Shown: positions 25,063 to 37,700 of the stretch, piece by piece
How positions within the stretch are numbered: position 1 is the first letter of the stretch
Layout of the letters: each line of letters begins with the position of its first letter
Assembly: GCA_963920665.1 (NCBI GenBank)
Contig: OY987266.1
Coordinates: 19,208,248-19,272,247, forward strand
DNA: 64,000 nt
DNA from: Straminergon stramineum
Taxonomy: Eukaryota; Streptophyta; Bryopsida; Hypnales; Calliergonaceae
Direction: 5' to 3'
Notes under the pieces: model-generated
Databases searched by the model: none
What the model was told of the DNA's origin: nothing
What the model saw: only the letters and a program-made list of their open reading frames with translations
Program-made: the position numbers and the translations under genes

Positions 25063-26200
25063 CACTAGAAGAAAAATGTGTCCACTACAACCAACTAAAA
25101 TGCAATTACAGTCCTATGCAACTACCTTGCAACTACAATCCTTTGTATTTGCACCAACTTTGACATAGTTACACTATGCTTGCAAAACAATCGCAAAGTA
25201 GTTGCAAAATGCAATTATAGATATATTAATGTAACAAAAGAGTTGATGTGAGGTATTTTACATCCAATATTCATCAAAATTGTCGTTGTGGACAATTCTA
25301 CATTTTGTAGAGTCCAATGTGTCCATCTACAATTGCATATAATCTAAATTTGATAGAAATTCAATTAGAAAGCAACTCTAGTGCAACTACACTACAACTC
25401 CAATGCAACTAAATTGCAACTACAATTCAACTAGACTTTGATTAAAAATGATTAGACTTTAACCAAAATACAACTAGCAGGCAACTAGGAAATAATTCAA
25501 ATGCAACTACTATTAAGTCTTTTATTAATTGTCCCATATCAATTGTCAAGAATACCATTAGGTTAGACATGTAGAAATTGTAAGTTACAGCATTCAAGCA
25601 TTCTTGTATAAGGAATTTTGATAATGAAATTATAATATTTCTACATTTTGTAGAGTTTTATACATTATAGGTTTCTACAACTTATACATTTCTATAATTT
25701 GTAGATTTCTATAATCTACAAAAATCTATTAATATTTAAAGTTTAAATTTTTTTTGGATTTGACAATCTAAAAAGAAAAGATAGATCTAAAATTTTGAAT
25801 CTACAAATCTTTGAGATTAAAATTTCAAAATTCACAAATCTATGAACTACAGACAAGTTGTAAATAAGTTGCAAACTCATTGCACATTAGTTGGAAACCA
25901 AGTACAAACTAGTTGCACACTAGTCACAAACTAGTTGTACATTTTTGCAAACTAGTTGCATGTCAGTCGCAAACCAGTCACACACAGATAACTTCCACAT
26001 AAGCAACCATGTGAGAAGAGATCATCGACGAACTTTCAAATAGGTTGCCGTATGAAAAACAACATTGAAAATTTTTGCAACTAGTGCGACTTGTCCACTA
26101 CAACTGTGGGCTCTAAATTGTCACCTAATTACAAACGTCTAGTGCAACTACAACACTACTTGCAAATAGTAGTTGCAAAACCCCTTGTTTTCTTCTAGTG
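25063..26200. mobile_element. Non-autonomous CACTA element, 1138 bp
   Basis: The left end is CACTAGAAGAAAA and the right end is its exact reverse complement, TTTTCTTCTAGTG. Both borders are flanked by CAA, the 3-bp target duplication expected for CACTA (En/Spm) elements. The interior has no transposase but many GCAACTA / TAGTTGC motifs concentrated towards both ends, like the subterminal transposase-binding repeats of this superfamily. It lies inside the insertion that splits the copia element. Confidence 0.85.
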
Positions 26201-26259
26201 CAATGGGATATGTCTCCCAATTTGTAGAAAAACTTGAAACTGCCCACTTTCAAATTGCA

Positions 26260-26860
26260 AAATGAATACTTCAATACTTAAGTCGAACACGCATGTGATT
26301 ATGGACTATTCATGCCAGCAAATAATACCGATGACTTTCGTATCTACGCGGATAATGACTAGGGGCATGACACAAACTGAAGGTAATCAATTTCAAGGAT
26401 AGTTGACAAGTTGGGAGCCTCAAGTATCTATTGCAGTAGAAAACTTTAACCTACAATATCATTCTCTAGCATCAAGTTTGAATACAAATTTCTCATTGAT
26501 GATGCAAAAGATATAATCCATTTTAGAAGACTTCTCAAGGAATTGGGACTAGATTATGAAAACCCTACTCAATTCCTTGGTAGCAATCAATCATGCGTAA
26601 AACTCATAGCCAATCCTATGATGCATGTGAAAACAAAACATATAGAGATACAACATCATTATATTCATAAGGTATCAAAATTAGGACAAATTCAAGTACA
26701 TTCCGTTCCAACTATCGATCAACAAGCTAATTTCTTGACCAAACCTTTATTGTCCAAAACCTTTGTAACCAATAGAGATAGTCTAGGCATTCTTCCCATG
26801 AACCTAGCTATAAAAAATTTCTCTCATCCAACTAAGAGTAAACCAACCATCTATACATAA
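26260..26860 (+). pseudogene. Copia RNase H remnant
   Basis: Copia text resumes with DYGLFMP and IYADND, then IHFRRLLKELG and NQSCVKLIANP, HVKTKHIEIQHHYIHK and QANFLTKPLLSKTF. This is the C-terminal RNase H end of a copia polyprotein. The last ~105 codons are open; upstream there are stops. It confirms that 19,736-26,260 is an insertion. Confidence 0.85.
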
Positions 26861-27329
26861 GGCCTTTCTTCTTATCTTGTGCTCTAGGGTTTCTCTTTGA
26901 CAATCAATTATTCCACCAATGAAGTTGATTGTTACAAACATTTATTACTCAATATAAATCATCTAATTTTTCACCCCTCTTCACAAACCTTAACAACATC
27001 TATGCTTGGCTCCATATTCTCCAATGTGTCTATGCTATTTGACCATTCTTGTAACAACAAAACAACATAACCACAAAGGTACAAAATATTGCTAGATAAT
27101 GGTTGCAACACAACAATAGCCCAATAGAGAAGAACACAAATCTGCTAGACCTACCAAAAGAAACTAATGTTAGCCAATTTCTCTCATGTTCAACTACATA
27201 AACAACTTCATCCACAAATCAAGACTTGTCACTCACTAGTGAGAGAGTTTCAAAAAGTTGTCTCTCATTTTGAAGAGTACTCACCAGTAGTAAATTGTAC
27301 TACAATATTATTTGAAGACTCACACTAAC

Positions 27330-27347
27330 GTTGAGAGTGAGGAAGGG
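27330..27347 (+). other. Copia polypurine tract
   Basis: GAGAGTGAGGAAGGG directly precedes the 3' LTR and would prime plus-strand synthesis. Confidence 0.75.
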
Positions 27348-27519
27348 TGTTACATAATGATTGCGGTGTCCTTTAGACTTCACTTACCTTCCTATAAAAA
27401 TAGACTTCATTCATTACTATAGATTCATCAATCCTCATTTACATATACTTACATATCACCATTCAATGAACTTTACACCATTGAAAACTACTCACAGATG
27501 CTCAGAGTTTCTTTCAACA
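27348..27519 (+). repeat. Copia 3' LTR
   Basis: 172 bp from TGTTACATAATG to CTTTCAACA, homologous to 12611-12796 and directly preceded by a purine tract. Confidence 0.85.
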
Positions 27520-28808
27520 ATTGCATGTTTGTTTGTGCATGGTAACTAATGAATTAAGGGTGTGGTAGTAAAACTAGGTGTGAAGTTGGAGAATGGGAGA
27601 GTAGTGTACGTACACCTTAGCAAAAAAATCTCATGTAGTGGAGTAGAGGGAGCCCGCCATTACTAGGCAACAAGAAAACATGCTGGAGAAGAATTACAAT
27701 GCAATTCTTTAGAAAATGCATCTAATTCTAACATATACTAGTCCCTTGCAAACCAACTAGAGTTCTCATATTCACATCAAAAGAAGATGGTATTTTGATT
27801 GGTGTATCAATTGTTAGGATCTATATACACCCTCAAAATGTTGAAAACAAGACATATAAATAAATAGCATTTCGAGCGAAAATATAAATTGGTGGTGATT
27901 TGTATACTATTGCTAGCAATCAACTCATGAAGGGCAATTCATGGATATTTGCTCTCCAATCTAAGAGGATGGAAGGTTGGAGTTTGAAGTTTATATATTT
28001 CATAGTAATCGGGAGATTCTACTTTTTTTAGACAAGGATAATAGTGCCTCTACTAATGAAGAAAACAACAACAATCAAGTCCAGTCTCATTCATAATAAG
28101 ATAGTTTGCATCTTGGAATAGCAAATTTTAGTTTGATAAACCCAAAACTTATAAATTGTCTAGAAGAACTTCTAGTATCACTATCAAATCGTATTCAAAT
28201 TTGCATGGCTTGGAATGAATGAGACTTTGGCAAATCTTATGATTTAAAGGTAGTGATGTATTTATCATTGAAGTTTGCTCTTCCAAAAGAGATCTTGAAT
28301 AATTGGTTTGACAAAGCAATTTTTTATATCAAACTAAAATATAGAAGATGGATACACTAAATATTTTTTAGCAAATCTCAGTTTCAACTTTATCACATGT
28401 TTTTGGGCCTCGAAAATATATGAGGATATGGAAGAAATTTGTTAACTTTGTTGAACTATCTCAATCATACTTCATAAGCTTCAAATCCATAATATGATTT
28501 GAATACTTTTCCTCTATCAATTATAGCTAAATTTGTTTTGCAATTATACAGTTATGCTAAAGGAATAATTGTTTCAATTAATATTTGAGACTTCATTCAT
28601 TTACAAACAACTCCAAAATGCACTCAAAAAAACTCAAAAAAGGCCTTGGGCATATAGGAGTTAAAAAATTTGTAGATTTTACCTTGAACTATAGGGTTAC
28701 CAAAAAAATGCTAATATCCTGTAAATAAAGGATAACAACAAAAAATTGTCCTTTTCAAGAGTCACATAATATAGCCCACCACACTTGCTTTAATCCATTC
28801 TCTTCAAG
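27520..28808. other. AT-rich non-coding sequence
   Basis: No gene or recognisable repeat was seen; stops are dense in all frames. Confidence 0.4.
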
Positions 28809-29352
28809 TTAACCCTTAAAGGACAAATTGGTGACCATGGAATTCATCCCTTTTGGAACTATATGACATCATTCACTTCTAAAAAACCAAAAATATTCAT
28901 TGGACCAAGGTCAAACTAAGGTAGGAGGCTCGAAATCCACTTAGGCACTAAAATCACCCACCTTTGCAAATGTATGCTATTTGCATTTCACCTTTTGGGG
29001 AATATACCAATAGTGTACATTTGAGGAGGTGGGCAATTTAGAGCCCTATACTAATCTAACTTCAAAAATTCATAACTAATTCCACAAAGCTCCAAAACAT
29101 ATGAAACAAATTGATCAAGATGTCAATTCCACTTGTCTTTCAAAGAAAATTTATTGAAAAGTATTTGAAGAAGTTTCATCTCCCTAAAATTTTAGTTTCA
29201 ACTCTTAGATGGTCGCTTTATGGAACCCCTACCTTACTATGCAAGATCTCTCTTCTTTGCACAAAATTCAAAGGATGAACAATTGTACTTCTGTCCTATA
29301 AAGGAAGATTCTTTGTCATCCATTGAACAAAAAACATCCTCGACTTCGTTAA
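28809..29352. mobile_element. TTAA-bounded element, family A with an internal insertion
   Basis: The left end is TTAACCCTTAAAGGAC at 28809. Family A blocks follow: CCCTTTTGGAACTATATGACATC, AGATCTCTCTTCTTTGCAC and TTGTCATCCATTGAAC. TTAA at 29349-29352 closes it and at the same time opens the next element. It is about 320 bp longer than the 224-bp copy at 61481, owing to extra sequence after about 28,925. Confidence 0.6.
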
Positions 29353-31500
29353 CCTCTAAAGGATGAACATGCAATTTTTAGCTACATAGCAATTTTGGAT
29401 AGGTATATGTGACTAGAGATTTCCATATTTTTTGGCCCAAATTTTAAGAGAAGGTGGCAACCACGAATATCCGTCAAATGCCTAAATTTCGTGACATTTG
29501 AAAATATGAGTCAAAAGTTATGACCTAAAGTATTACTTTTTTTCATAAATGGGTAGTCTAGGCAGATTAAAAAAAATCACTTTTTTTTAAAATATACAAA
29601 TTTGAAATTGGTTTTCTAGAGTTTTATATACGTAAAAAGATTTGAATTGTTCTATTTTGATCAATGAGTCAAAAGTTATGAGGATTTTTTGTTTGTGGGC
29701 AGTTATGGATTCTCTACTCTAAAATAAACTTAGAAGTCCTTTACTTTACTCAATTTTTGATATTTTTGGAAAAAGATAAAATCATAGGATATAAGTTGTT
29801 TATTAGAACATTGCAACCATTGGAATTGGCATTTTCAATTCCATATTTAAATTCTAAAAAATTTAGTATTTTAAATCATTCTCTACTACCATCTACGTAC
29901 TATTTGTTTCCTATATGTTGTACAATTCCTAACAATCTGAAATTTTTCCAACATGTGTCCAACTTGTCTAGGAAAAAGAATCCAAAGAAGCACAACCATT
30001 TTAGACATTTTATCATAGAAAAGTGCAACTATAGTAAACTTGCCAATCACCACACAAATGAAATTCAAATTCTTCTCCACAATATTATAGAAACTTGCAA
30101 GCCTTTGAAACTTAGCATTATTATTAACCCCTCACCGCTCAAGGCCAGAACAAGTTCAAAAACAACATTTCTTTTGAAATGTTATAGATATAATTTTGAC
30201 TGAGTTATAGAAATCTCAACTGTAAAGTATAGTAGTGCACTTGTAGATTACGTGCATCAAATTTGGTGTCATTTGACTGCATAGATTGCAAGATTATAAT
30301 GTTTTAGTGTTGAAAAAGGATGCTGAATTTTTCTGAAAAATACATTTGGAGGGGAAATTCGGTTTCTAAATCTACTCAAATGAAGAAATTTTAAAATATA
30401 AAGTGATTCAAAATCAGCATATAAACTCATTGATGAAAAAAAATATCATTCCATTGACTCCGTGTGTCTACAAAATGGCTTTGAAATGTCAAAAAATAGC
30501 AAGAAAAGTTGCAAAAAAGACATCAAAAACTAAACCTCCTTCTACTAAAATGCTTCTCAGTCACTCATTACTTCTTGGATTGATATGAAATTTTGTACAC
30601 ACAAACTAGACTATTATGTACAACTTTTCCAAGAGAAATTATTGGAAACAAACATTGTATGAAGAAGAAACAAGCTATCGAAGTTTACTGTAATCCAAAA
30701 ATGTCAGGATTCTAAACTTCGAATTGCTCCTAGGCATTCAAAACAACTTGGATTGATATGAAAATTCTACCACAATAAATAGACTTCAATGGGAACATAA
30801 CCCAACAAATTTTATTGAAAACTAACTTTGGATGAAGTTGTAGCCATCAAATGGAGTTTGGAGAACTAAAATTGAACCTGTGAACTTCAATTGGCTTCCA
30901 AAAATTCATAAAATCTTGGATTGATCTGAAAATTTTACCACAAAAACTAGATGAGAGAGCGCAAAAGTCTCAAGCAAGTTTTATTAAATTTGGACATTAA
31001 ATGCAAAAGTTACAAAACTTTGAATTTGACCTGAGGGCACTTTTGGTCCCCTTAGGCAGTGAGGGGTTAAAGAGCAAAAAGGTTTTGTCTTACAATTTAT
31101 CATTCCAACTTTAAAATAACAAGCCTAAATTCTTGTAAAAAAAACTTGCAGCCCTTCACCGCACACTGTGCTTCACCTAGTAAATGGCAAGGAATGAATG
31201 TTTAGTAACTGTGCGGTGATTGGATTTGTGCGGTCATTGGCATGTTTACTCTACCCTGTTTCTCGCAAGGCATAAAAACGATTTTAATGAATTTGAATGC
31301 CGACATATTGCAATCGATGCTGCGGAAATTTCTGAAATTTTTGTCACGTGTTCTCAAGTCAGCACACAACAAGATCCTACAATTACATGTGTCAAAAAAG
31401 TTTAAAAAAAAAATTTGATACTTGTACTAAAAATGGCAGTTCTTCAGCATTTTTCATGAAAATTGAGTCATGGAACTTTCGTGAAACTTTAGGGGTTAAG
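29349..31500. mobile_element. TTAA-bounded element, family C, interrupted by family D
   Basis: The left end is TTAACCTCTAAAGG (29349) and the right end is ACTTTAGGGGTTAA (to 31500). Interior blocks match the element at 34598-35519 at both ends, for example the AGAGATTTCC-like block on the left and GCAAGATCCTAC / ACAAGATCCTAC on the right. A complete family D element (30124-31070) sits inside it. Without that insertion it would be about 1.2 kb. It is non-coding. Confidence 0.65.
30124..31070. mobile_element. TTAA-bounded element, family D, 947 bp, nested
   Basis: The borders are TTAACCCCTCACCGCTCAAG and GCAGTGAGGGGTTAA. The interior is the reverse complement of 49257-50222; for example GAATTTGACCTGAGGGCAC here corresponds to GTCCTCAGGTCAAATTC there. 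TTAA is present at both ends. It inserted into a family C element, so it is younger than its host. Confidence 0.8.
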
Positions 31501-32231
31501 GTTTAAGACCCTCATAAAATTGGATAAGAATGTTATGTGTATCTCAGTACAGATATGGCTAATTACTCAATTCCATCAAAATCGGTCAAAAAGAAAGATT
31601 TTCTCTGAAAGATTAAAGCTTCACTAGGATGCATGATATTCGGACACAACACGGACAAGATAACCCGTAAAGCTTCCTGTTCATCATCAACAACATAGAC
31701 TTTGGGGCCGCTCAGGGGATACCCTGATACAAAACTTTGCAATTGTCCCAGCTTCCCAGGGAACATGCTGCCTGATCTGGGGAGCAATTCATCTAGAACC
31801 GAGTGCATCCCTTGAAAACAAAGGGCTTGTATCGCTTGTATTCAAACTCAAAAATAAATGAAAGATCAACAGAAAAGAATCCAGAACTTTCAGGCAGCAA
31901 CATAAGGGTAGTACGATTTCTCATGCACGATTCCAGAAATTATATCATGATGAAGTGTACAAACTTCCAGCAACATGGGATACCGGTGGTACCACAAAAT
32001 TGCCAATGTCCGCACCAAAGGATAATTCAACAACACAACAATCGCACCGCTGCAACACCTCGAACCCTCACAAAGAAGACCTCACGAATCAATGTTCCAT
32101 GAAAACAAGAGTGTGCATCAAAATCATCCCGAACCTCCCAACATCAAGTCCCTTGGGCACCATCCAATGTCCAGATTTCTCCATCAATTACACAAGAGCA
32201 AATACAATTGGCAGGCCCAGAAAACAAGCTC

Positions 32232-33228
32232 TCAATATCCTCCCTTGAGGTCGTTGACCACGTCGTAGGGGATGGGCGTCACAGTCTCTAAAGTAGAAGA
32301 ATCCAATACGAAGCCAGACCTGGGGCCAGCGGGCTGGCGCTTCAAGTCAACCGTCTCGCCACGAGCCTTGGCTTCGGCCTTCTTGATGTCGTTGCTCTTC
32401 CGGCGCTCGATGAACTCCTCGCGGCAGCGGGAAGGCTGGACGTGCTCAATACGAACATGGATGCGCTTCTGGATGATTCTGTTGCCAACCTGTCCATAAA
32501 ATCTCAAGTGAGATACAAATGATAGTACGTATACTGCCTCAAAGTCTGATCAAGTGTCAGTTTTAGAACATTTAAAATCCAAACTTTGAACCTTCATAAC
32601 TATTGCATACGATATCTAAATCAAGCATTCTTCAATGCCCAGAAATCCTCTTTCGTTGCCTAAACAATTCGACCAGTGTGACAATGGAAGACACGCGCAG
32701 AAGCAGAAACAGCGGCTATTTGAGTCGTCCTACCCTGGAACTGGAACTTCTCAAATACAGGATTCATGTCCAGAAACGACTCAGAATTTTAATCGGTAAA
32801 ATGGTATGAAGCAGCTTCAAAACCCTAATTAAAGTCCAAACAAACAAATTCCCGAGTTCAGAGCCATGTCGCTCAGCTCTTTCACCTCGGTGCATTCAAA
32901 CTCCCACTCAACTTCCAGACAACCCTAAAACCCCAAAACCCCAAAACCCGAAAGAATTCGAAACCCTAAATCGAGAGCAATCGCTGCCTACCTGCTTGTT
33001 CATGACCACGCCCACGGCGCGCTTCGTCACGTTCCACACAATCCCCGTGCGCCCGTGGTAGAACTTATGCGGCATGCCCTTGTGAACGGCACCATTCACC
33101 TTGATGTCCACATATTGCCCGATCTTGAAATTGCGCAGGTACACCGTCAAGGGAATGTAACCCTTGTGACGGAAGGCGCGAGAGAACAAGTCTCTCGTCC
33201 GGGAGCGAAGTCCATGGCCAGCCGGCAT
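32232..33228 (-). CDS. RPL21: 60S ribosomal protein eL21, copy C (complete)
   Basis: Complete gene: complement(join(32232..32489, 32992..33228)), 164 residues, the same protein as copies A and B. The intron is short (502 bp), phase 0, with GTAGGC donor and ACAG acceptor. Exon 1 is base-identical to copy B. Exon 2 differs from copies A and B by seven synonymous changes, so the protein is under purifying selection and the copy is probably functional. The 3' flank (31,780-32,231) is shared with copy B, and its promoter carries the same telobox. Confidence 0.94.
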
Positions 33229-33404
33229 CTTCGCTTGCGAGGACCTTCCCTTCGCTGGCGATGGAGTCGCGGCGAAAACAAAAGAGGGCAGTGGAAGCTC
33301 AGAGCAAACTCAACACGACCCTCCGGCCGCCTCTGGCCGTGCGATCGGTGATCTGAAGGTCAGAGTTTAAGTCTGGGCTCGGTTGGGGTTGCCGAGCCTG
33401 GATA

Positions 33405-33413
33405 TTAGGGTTT
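33405..33413 (-). promoter_or_regulatory. Telobox upstream of RPL21 copy C
   Basis: AAACCCTAA on the minus strand, about 180 bp upstream of the start, in the same position as in copies A and B. Confidence 0.6.
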
Positions 33414-33450
33414 GAAATTTGTTTGGAATTCTGGGATTGCGCCATGTCCG

Positions 33451-34597
33451 TCCTTGAGCCTATGTCAAAAGAGAGCCAAATAAAAAATAAACTCTTAGGA
33501 TTTTTACCCAAATATGCCTGGAGGGCAAGATTTTGAGCATCTCCTTTGGATTTTGCATTGTGAGCCTCTTTCTCCTCTAAGATAGGAACATCCATGACTG
33601 TCAATTTAAGCAATTCAGCATAGTTGGGGTCAAATTTTTCAAGAAAAAATATTTTTTCAATATTAGCAATTGAAAATCATGAATTTCAAATAAAATAGAA
33701 TTTTGGGATAAGGTATTTAATTTCTATAAATTTTCAAAGTAGAACTCCCTAGGGCACCCATAGCCACACTCTACTAAATTTGCCTTGATTCTAGTACTAA
33801 ATCTAAAAAAATCAGAGCCCACCAACCACAATTAAGTATAGAGATGGTTTCAAGGTACTTTGAAGATGGTTTCAAGGTACATTAGGGAACACTTTGAGGG
33901 AACTCTACTCTCAAACTATGGGTACACTAATCGTTATGGGTGTTCCTACCTTAATTGTTTATTTCTTCTTCACTTATATCTTGTGACTCACCCTTCTAGA
34001 CCACCAAAAATTTTACTTTAGTTGTTCTTTCTAAATTAATATATATCAAACTTGTCATGTGAACACCCTTTTCAATATCTAGTATTGATCTTCTTACTAG
34101 ATACATTGAATCACCAATGAAGAATGTTTTTAGGATGCACATAACATTATTTAGCCTTGAGTTAGGTGAGTCTTTGAATCTCATTAAGATTTGTTGAAAG
34201 TTATAATTATTGAAATGATGTATCAAATTGTGCTCTAATTTTTGCCAATGTTTTGGCCATGATAGAATTATAATTAATAACCAATATAGTTGGAGACATT
34301 AATTGGGACACATTTTTTATTTTGATATATTATATAAATCAATTTTACCAAGTATATGAAGTTTGGAGCATGGTTATTATTTTTAAACAAAAGTTTAAAT
34401 AAATAGTCAAATTTCATATTTGAACTAAAATTTTTCTTGAAACAAAAGTGAATAATATGTTTCAAGTAAAGAGCAAGGAAGTTACTAAATTCATATGCAA
34501 AATTCACTAAAATGAATTAGAAAAGTGTTAGTTGATGACATAAGAGATAGTTGTCCTTGTTAATTATGATTAATCTTTGTACATTGTCAATTTATCT
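33451..34597. other. AT-rich intergenic sequence
   Basis: Nothing coding or repetitive was recognised, except a short direct duplication of GATGGTTTCAAGGTAC at about 33,844-33,882. Confidence 0.4.
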
Positions 34598-35519
34598 TAA
34601 CCCCTAAAGGACTAGCCTTGTGTTTTTGGCAACATAACTTTGTTGGGCAGGTACATGTGAGCGGAGATTTGACTTATTTAGGCTAAATTTTTTTTGACAA
34701 GGTGTGGACGAGGAATATCTTCCATGAGAGCTAAATTTCATTTCATTTGAGTATACAAGTGAAAAGTTATGATGCAAAATGTTGTTTGTTTCTCAACTCA
34801 GGTAGCTTGGGCAGATCAGAAAAAAATATTCTTTTTCAAAAATAAAATTTTGAAATTGATTTTCTAAATTTATATATATGGAAAAAGCTTTGAATCAATT
34901 CATTTTGATCAATGAGATGAAAGTTATGAGGAATTTTAGTATGTGGGTAGTTATGGAATCTCAACTCTAAAATAAACTTTGAAGTCCTTTATTTAACTCA
35001 ATTTCTAATATTTTTTGAAAAAATAAAATCATAGAATGTAAATTTTTTATTACAACCATTGGAATTGGCATTTTCAATTCCATAATTAAATTCTTGACAA
35101 TTTAGTATTTTGAACCATTCTCTATTTCTTTCTACTTACTATTTTTATCCTATATGTCGTACAATTCCAAATGATTTGAAATTTTTCAAGCATATAGCCA
35201 ACTTGACTTGAAGAATGAATCTAATGAAGCACCACTATTTCGGACATTTTTACGTACAAATGTGACCTTCTGAAGTGCTGCTGCTTGTTTTTTTGCAGGG
35301 TCAAAAAAATGACTTTTGTCACTTCAAGTGTTAATATCTTGCAATCCACACGGTGGAAATTTCTAAAAATTTTACCACATATTTGTAAAACAATTAATGC
35401 AAGATCCTACGGTTATATGTGTTCAAAATGTTTTTTTCCTTAAATTTGGTACTTGTGCTAGAAATGGCAGTTTTGAAACATTTTTGGTGAAAACATAGTC
35501 AAGGAACTTTAGGGGTTAA
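34598..35519. mobile_element. TTAA-bounded element, family C, 922 bp
   Basis: The borders are TTAACCCCTAAAGGAC and GGAACTTTAGGGGTTAA. The element is uninterrupted and gives the reference structure for the copy at 29349-31500. No open frame of note is present. Confidence 0.75.
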
Positions 35520-37700
35520 TTTATGAACTATCTACAAAAATTTGAATTTATTCAAATGAATTTCAAAAACACATACTAGAATGCATTAAAATCCTCTTTC
35601 AATTTCCAAAGAGATACGATGAAAGGAAATTTTATGAGAAAAAATGAATCACAATGTTTCTTTGAATACTTTTAGGTTATAGTCATTGCACATATTATGT
35701 ATGTATGCATGCTTTGCTTATTCTCCTTCAAATTTAGTTTTCACTTTTTGAATCTACAAGAGTCTATTTCCCTTAGTATATAGAACACCTCCTTGTTCAA
35801 TTACTAGCTAGTGATAAAGGCATAATACTTTACTTCTAGTTTTCATTTCTTGTGAGAATAGTGTATCCAACTATGGACCTTCTCTTTAAGAATTTGAATT
35901 TAAAATGGTCCACTTGGGCCATTCATTTCTTTGGATTTCATAATCAAGCCTACCATATATAGATAGTGGAGTTGAAATCCAAAGTCAACTCAAGCTTAAT
36001 ATAACATTGTCAACCAATGTATGTGAGGGGTCCTTTTTTCATTTCCTAAATGCATAGTGGGCTCCCCTATCATTGGCCAAAGTTTTTGAAGACCAATGAT
36101 CATACTCTCTAAATACCAACAAGAATCTCTAAATTAATTTGAAGGTCCCCCAAGGTATCCAAGGAAGGGATATACCTCCTTGTGAAAAAGGAGGGGGGGG
36201 GGGGGGAGACTTTTGACTAGTGTTTAGTAATATTATGAATTTTGTTGAATTATATGTAAGTCCCAGACATTAATTGAATGTCCTACTACAAGTTGAATTT
36301 GAATGACATTTTTGGAGCACATAAGATAAACTAGCCTACAACAAGCAAAAGGCCTATCAAACACACACCTAGGGAATGATCCATTACAAAATTGCATCAA
36401 TTTATGACCAATTTAAAAAAAATGAGATTTGGGCTACATCAAGTTGATTTTGTAGCAACAATCAATGTCTTGGATGATGGTGATGGAGTGATTAGTGACT
36501 ACAATAGGAACTTCCACCTTTTGAATGTAGATTCTACATAAGAAGTAATTTTCTTAGGCCTTCATATTGTGACTATGTTAGAAAATATTGCATTGTCACC
36601 ACTTTAGGTGAGTAAGGTGACCCATATAGATACATTTTTTGTTGGAGTTTTGGAGTAGTCTAGAGATTTTTTGGGCCAATTAGGCATCACACTTCAAAAA
36701 TTCCTATCAAATTCATACTTTGTCAAAAAACAAAGAAATTTCAATTGCTCTCCATTTCTTACATTTCTCTCTATGTGGAATTTCAAAAATATATTTCACC
36801 AATGCCAATAGGACAAACCAATCGTTTTGCTTGTGATAGGCTAGTTTACCTTGCAAAGAAACCTTGAGATAGAATGATGATTGAAGGACTAAGACAACGA
36901 AATCTAATTTCAACTACTTTCTAAAACCAACCAATACAAATTCTTGCCTAAATGTACTCCCACTATTCATGAGAGTCCATGGTCAATTCTAGAAACACCT
37001 ATTTCCAGCACTTCAAAAATTAGTAGTTTATGCTAACAATGTCCACTAAATTCATTCTAAGTGAATTTGGGATCTCTTTTTGATGACCAACAAGAACCCA
37101 CCAAAAAAATTTCAATATAATAATGGGAACCACGTTGAATTGCTTATTTGTGTGATTTTAGGTGTAGTTACCTCTGTATGACTTCTTTTCTTATCTATTC
37201 TAGTTGAATTTTCAAACCCAAGCACCACTTTTACCAAACTCAACTCCCATGTTAGATACACACATGTCGAAACCCCTGAACTCAACCAAAATTTCCCTCC
37301 GGAAGTTCTGGGGGAATGGCCATCCTCCACACAGAAACGTTTTCTCCGCGGCCCCCCCTCCTGACACAAAGAGGAGTCTGGACCACTCCAACACATCCCC
37401 ATTGCATCCCCATACATACATACATGACATGACATGAATGGCTCAATTTGGACCACTGCCATTCATGCCCACGCCCTAAAATATCGCCCCAACTCTCTCC
37501 AAGTAAGTTATCAAGTGCCCATTCAGACACACAGACATGCGAACAAGTAAACAAACAACAGGGCAATCGAACCACCCTGCGTGCTTCACTCCCGGACAGA
37601 GATTGCTCCTCACCAGCGGTGATGATGCAACATCCACGCGATTGTTTGCTTGTAAGCCTGGCCGATCGTCAGCCCAATTGACTCTCAGAGAGAATTGTAG
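35520..37700. other. Intergenic sequence before the PPR gene
   Basis: AT-rich to about 37,200 with no recognised gene. A run of 14 G lies at 36193-36206. From about 37,200 the composition becomes GC-richer and open frames appear on both strands, none of which resembles a known protein. This is probably promoter and leader DNA of the PPR gene. Confidence 0.4.

Larger units (their letters stand above)
12611..27519 (+). mobile_element. Degenerate Ty1/copia LTR retrotransposon, split by insertions
   Basis: Paired LTRs lie at 12611-12796 and 27348-27519, both starting TGTT and ending CAACA. A primer-binding site follows the 5' LTR and a purine tract precedes the 3' LTR. Inside, domains occur in copia order: gag (about 13,030-13,640), zinc knuckle and protease remnant (15,071-15,300), integrase (about 17,740-18,470), reverse transcriptase (about 19,080-19,735) and RNase H (about 26,260-26,800). 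All carry many stops and frameshifts, so the element is dead. Three gaps between domains hold unrelated DNA (13,650-15,060; 15,320-17,740; 19,736-26,260). Without them the element would be roughly 4.5-5 kb, the usual copia size. No clear target duplication was found. Confidence 0.85.
31780..33450. repeat. Third copy of the duplicated RPL21 segment
   Basis: This is homologous to 4080-6290 in reverse orientation and includes promoter, gene and 3' flank. It is the most diverged of the three in intron and flanks. Confidence 0.8.

Noticed and set aside
29757..30203. 148-codon open frame on the plus strand
   Set aside because: It spans the family C/D element junction at 30124 and has low-complexity composition. 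It is a chance frame in transposon DNA.
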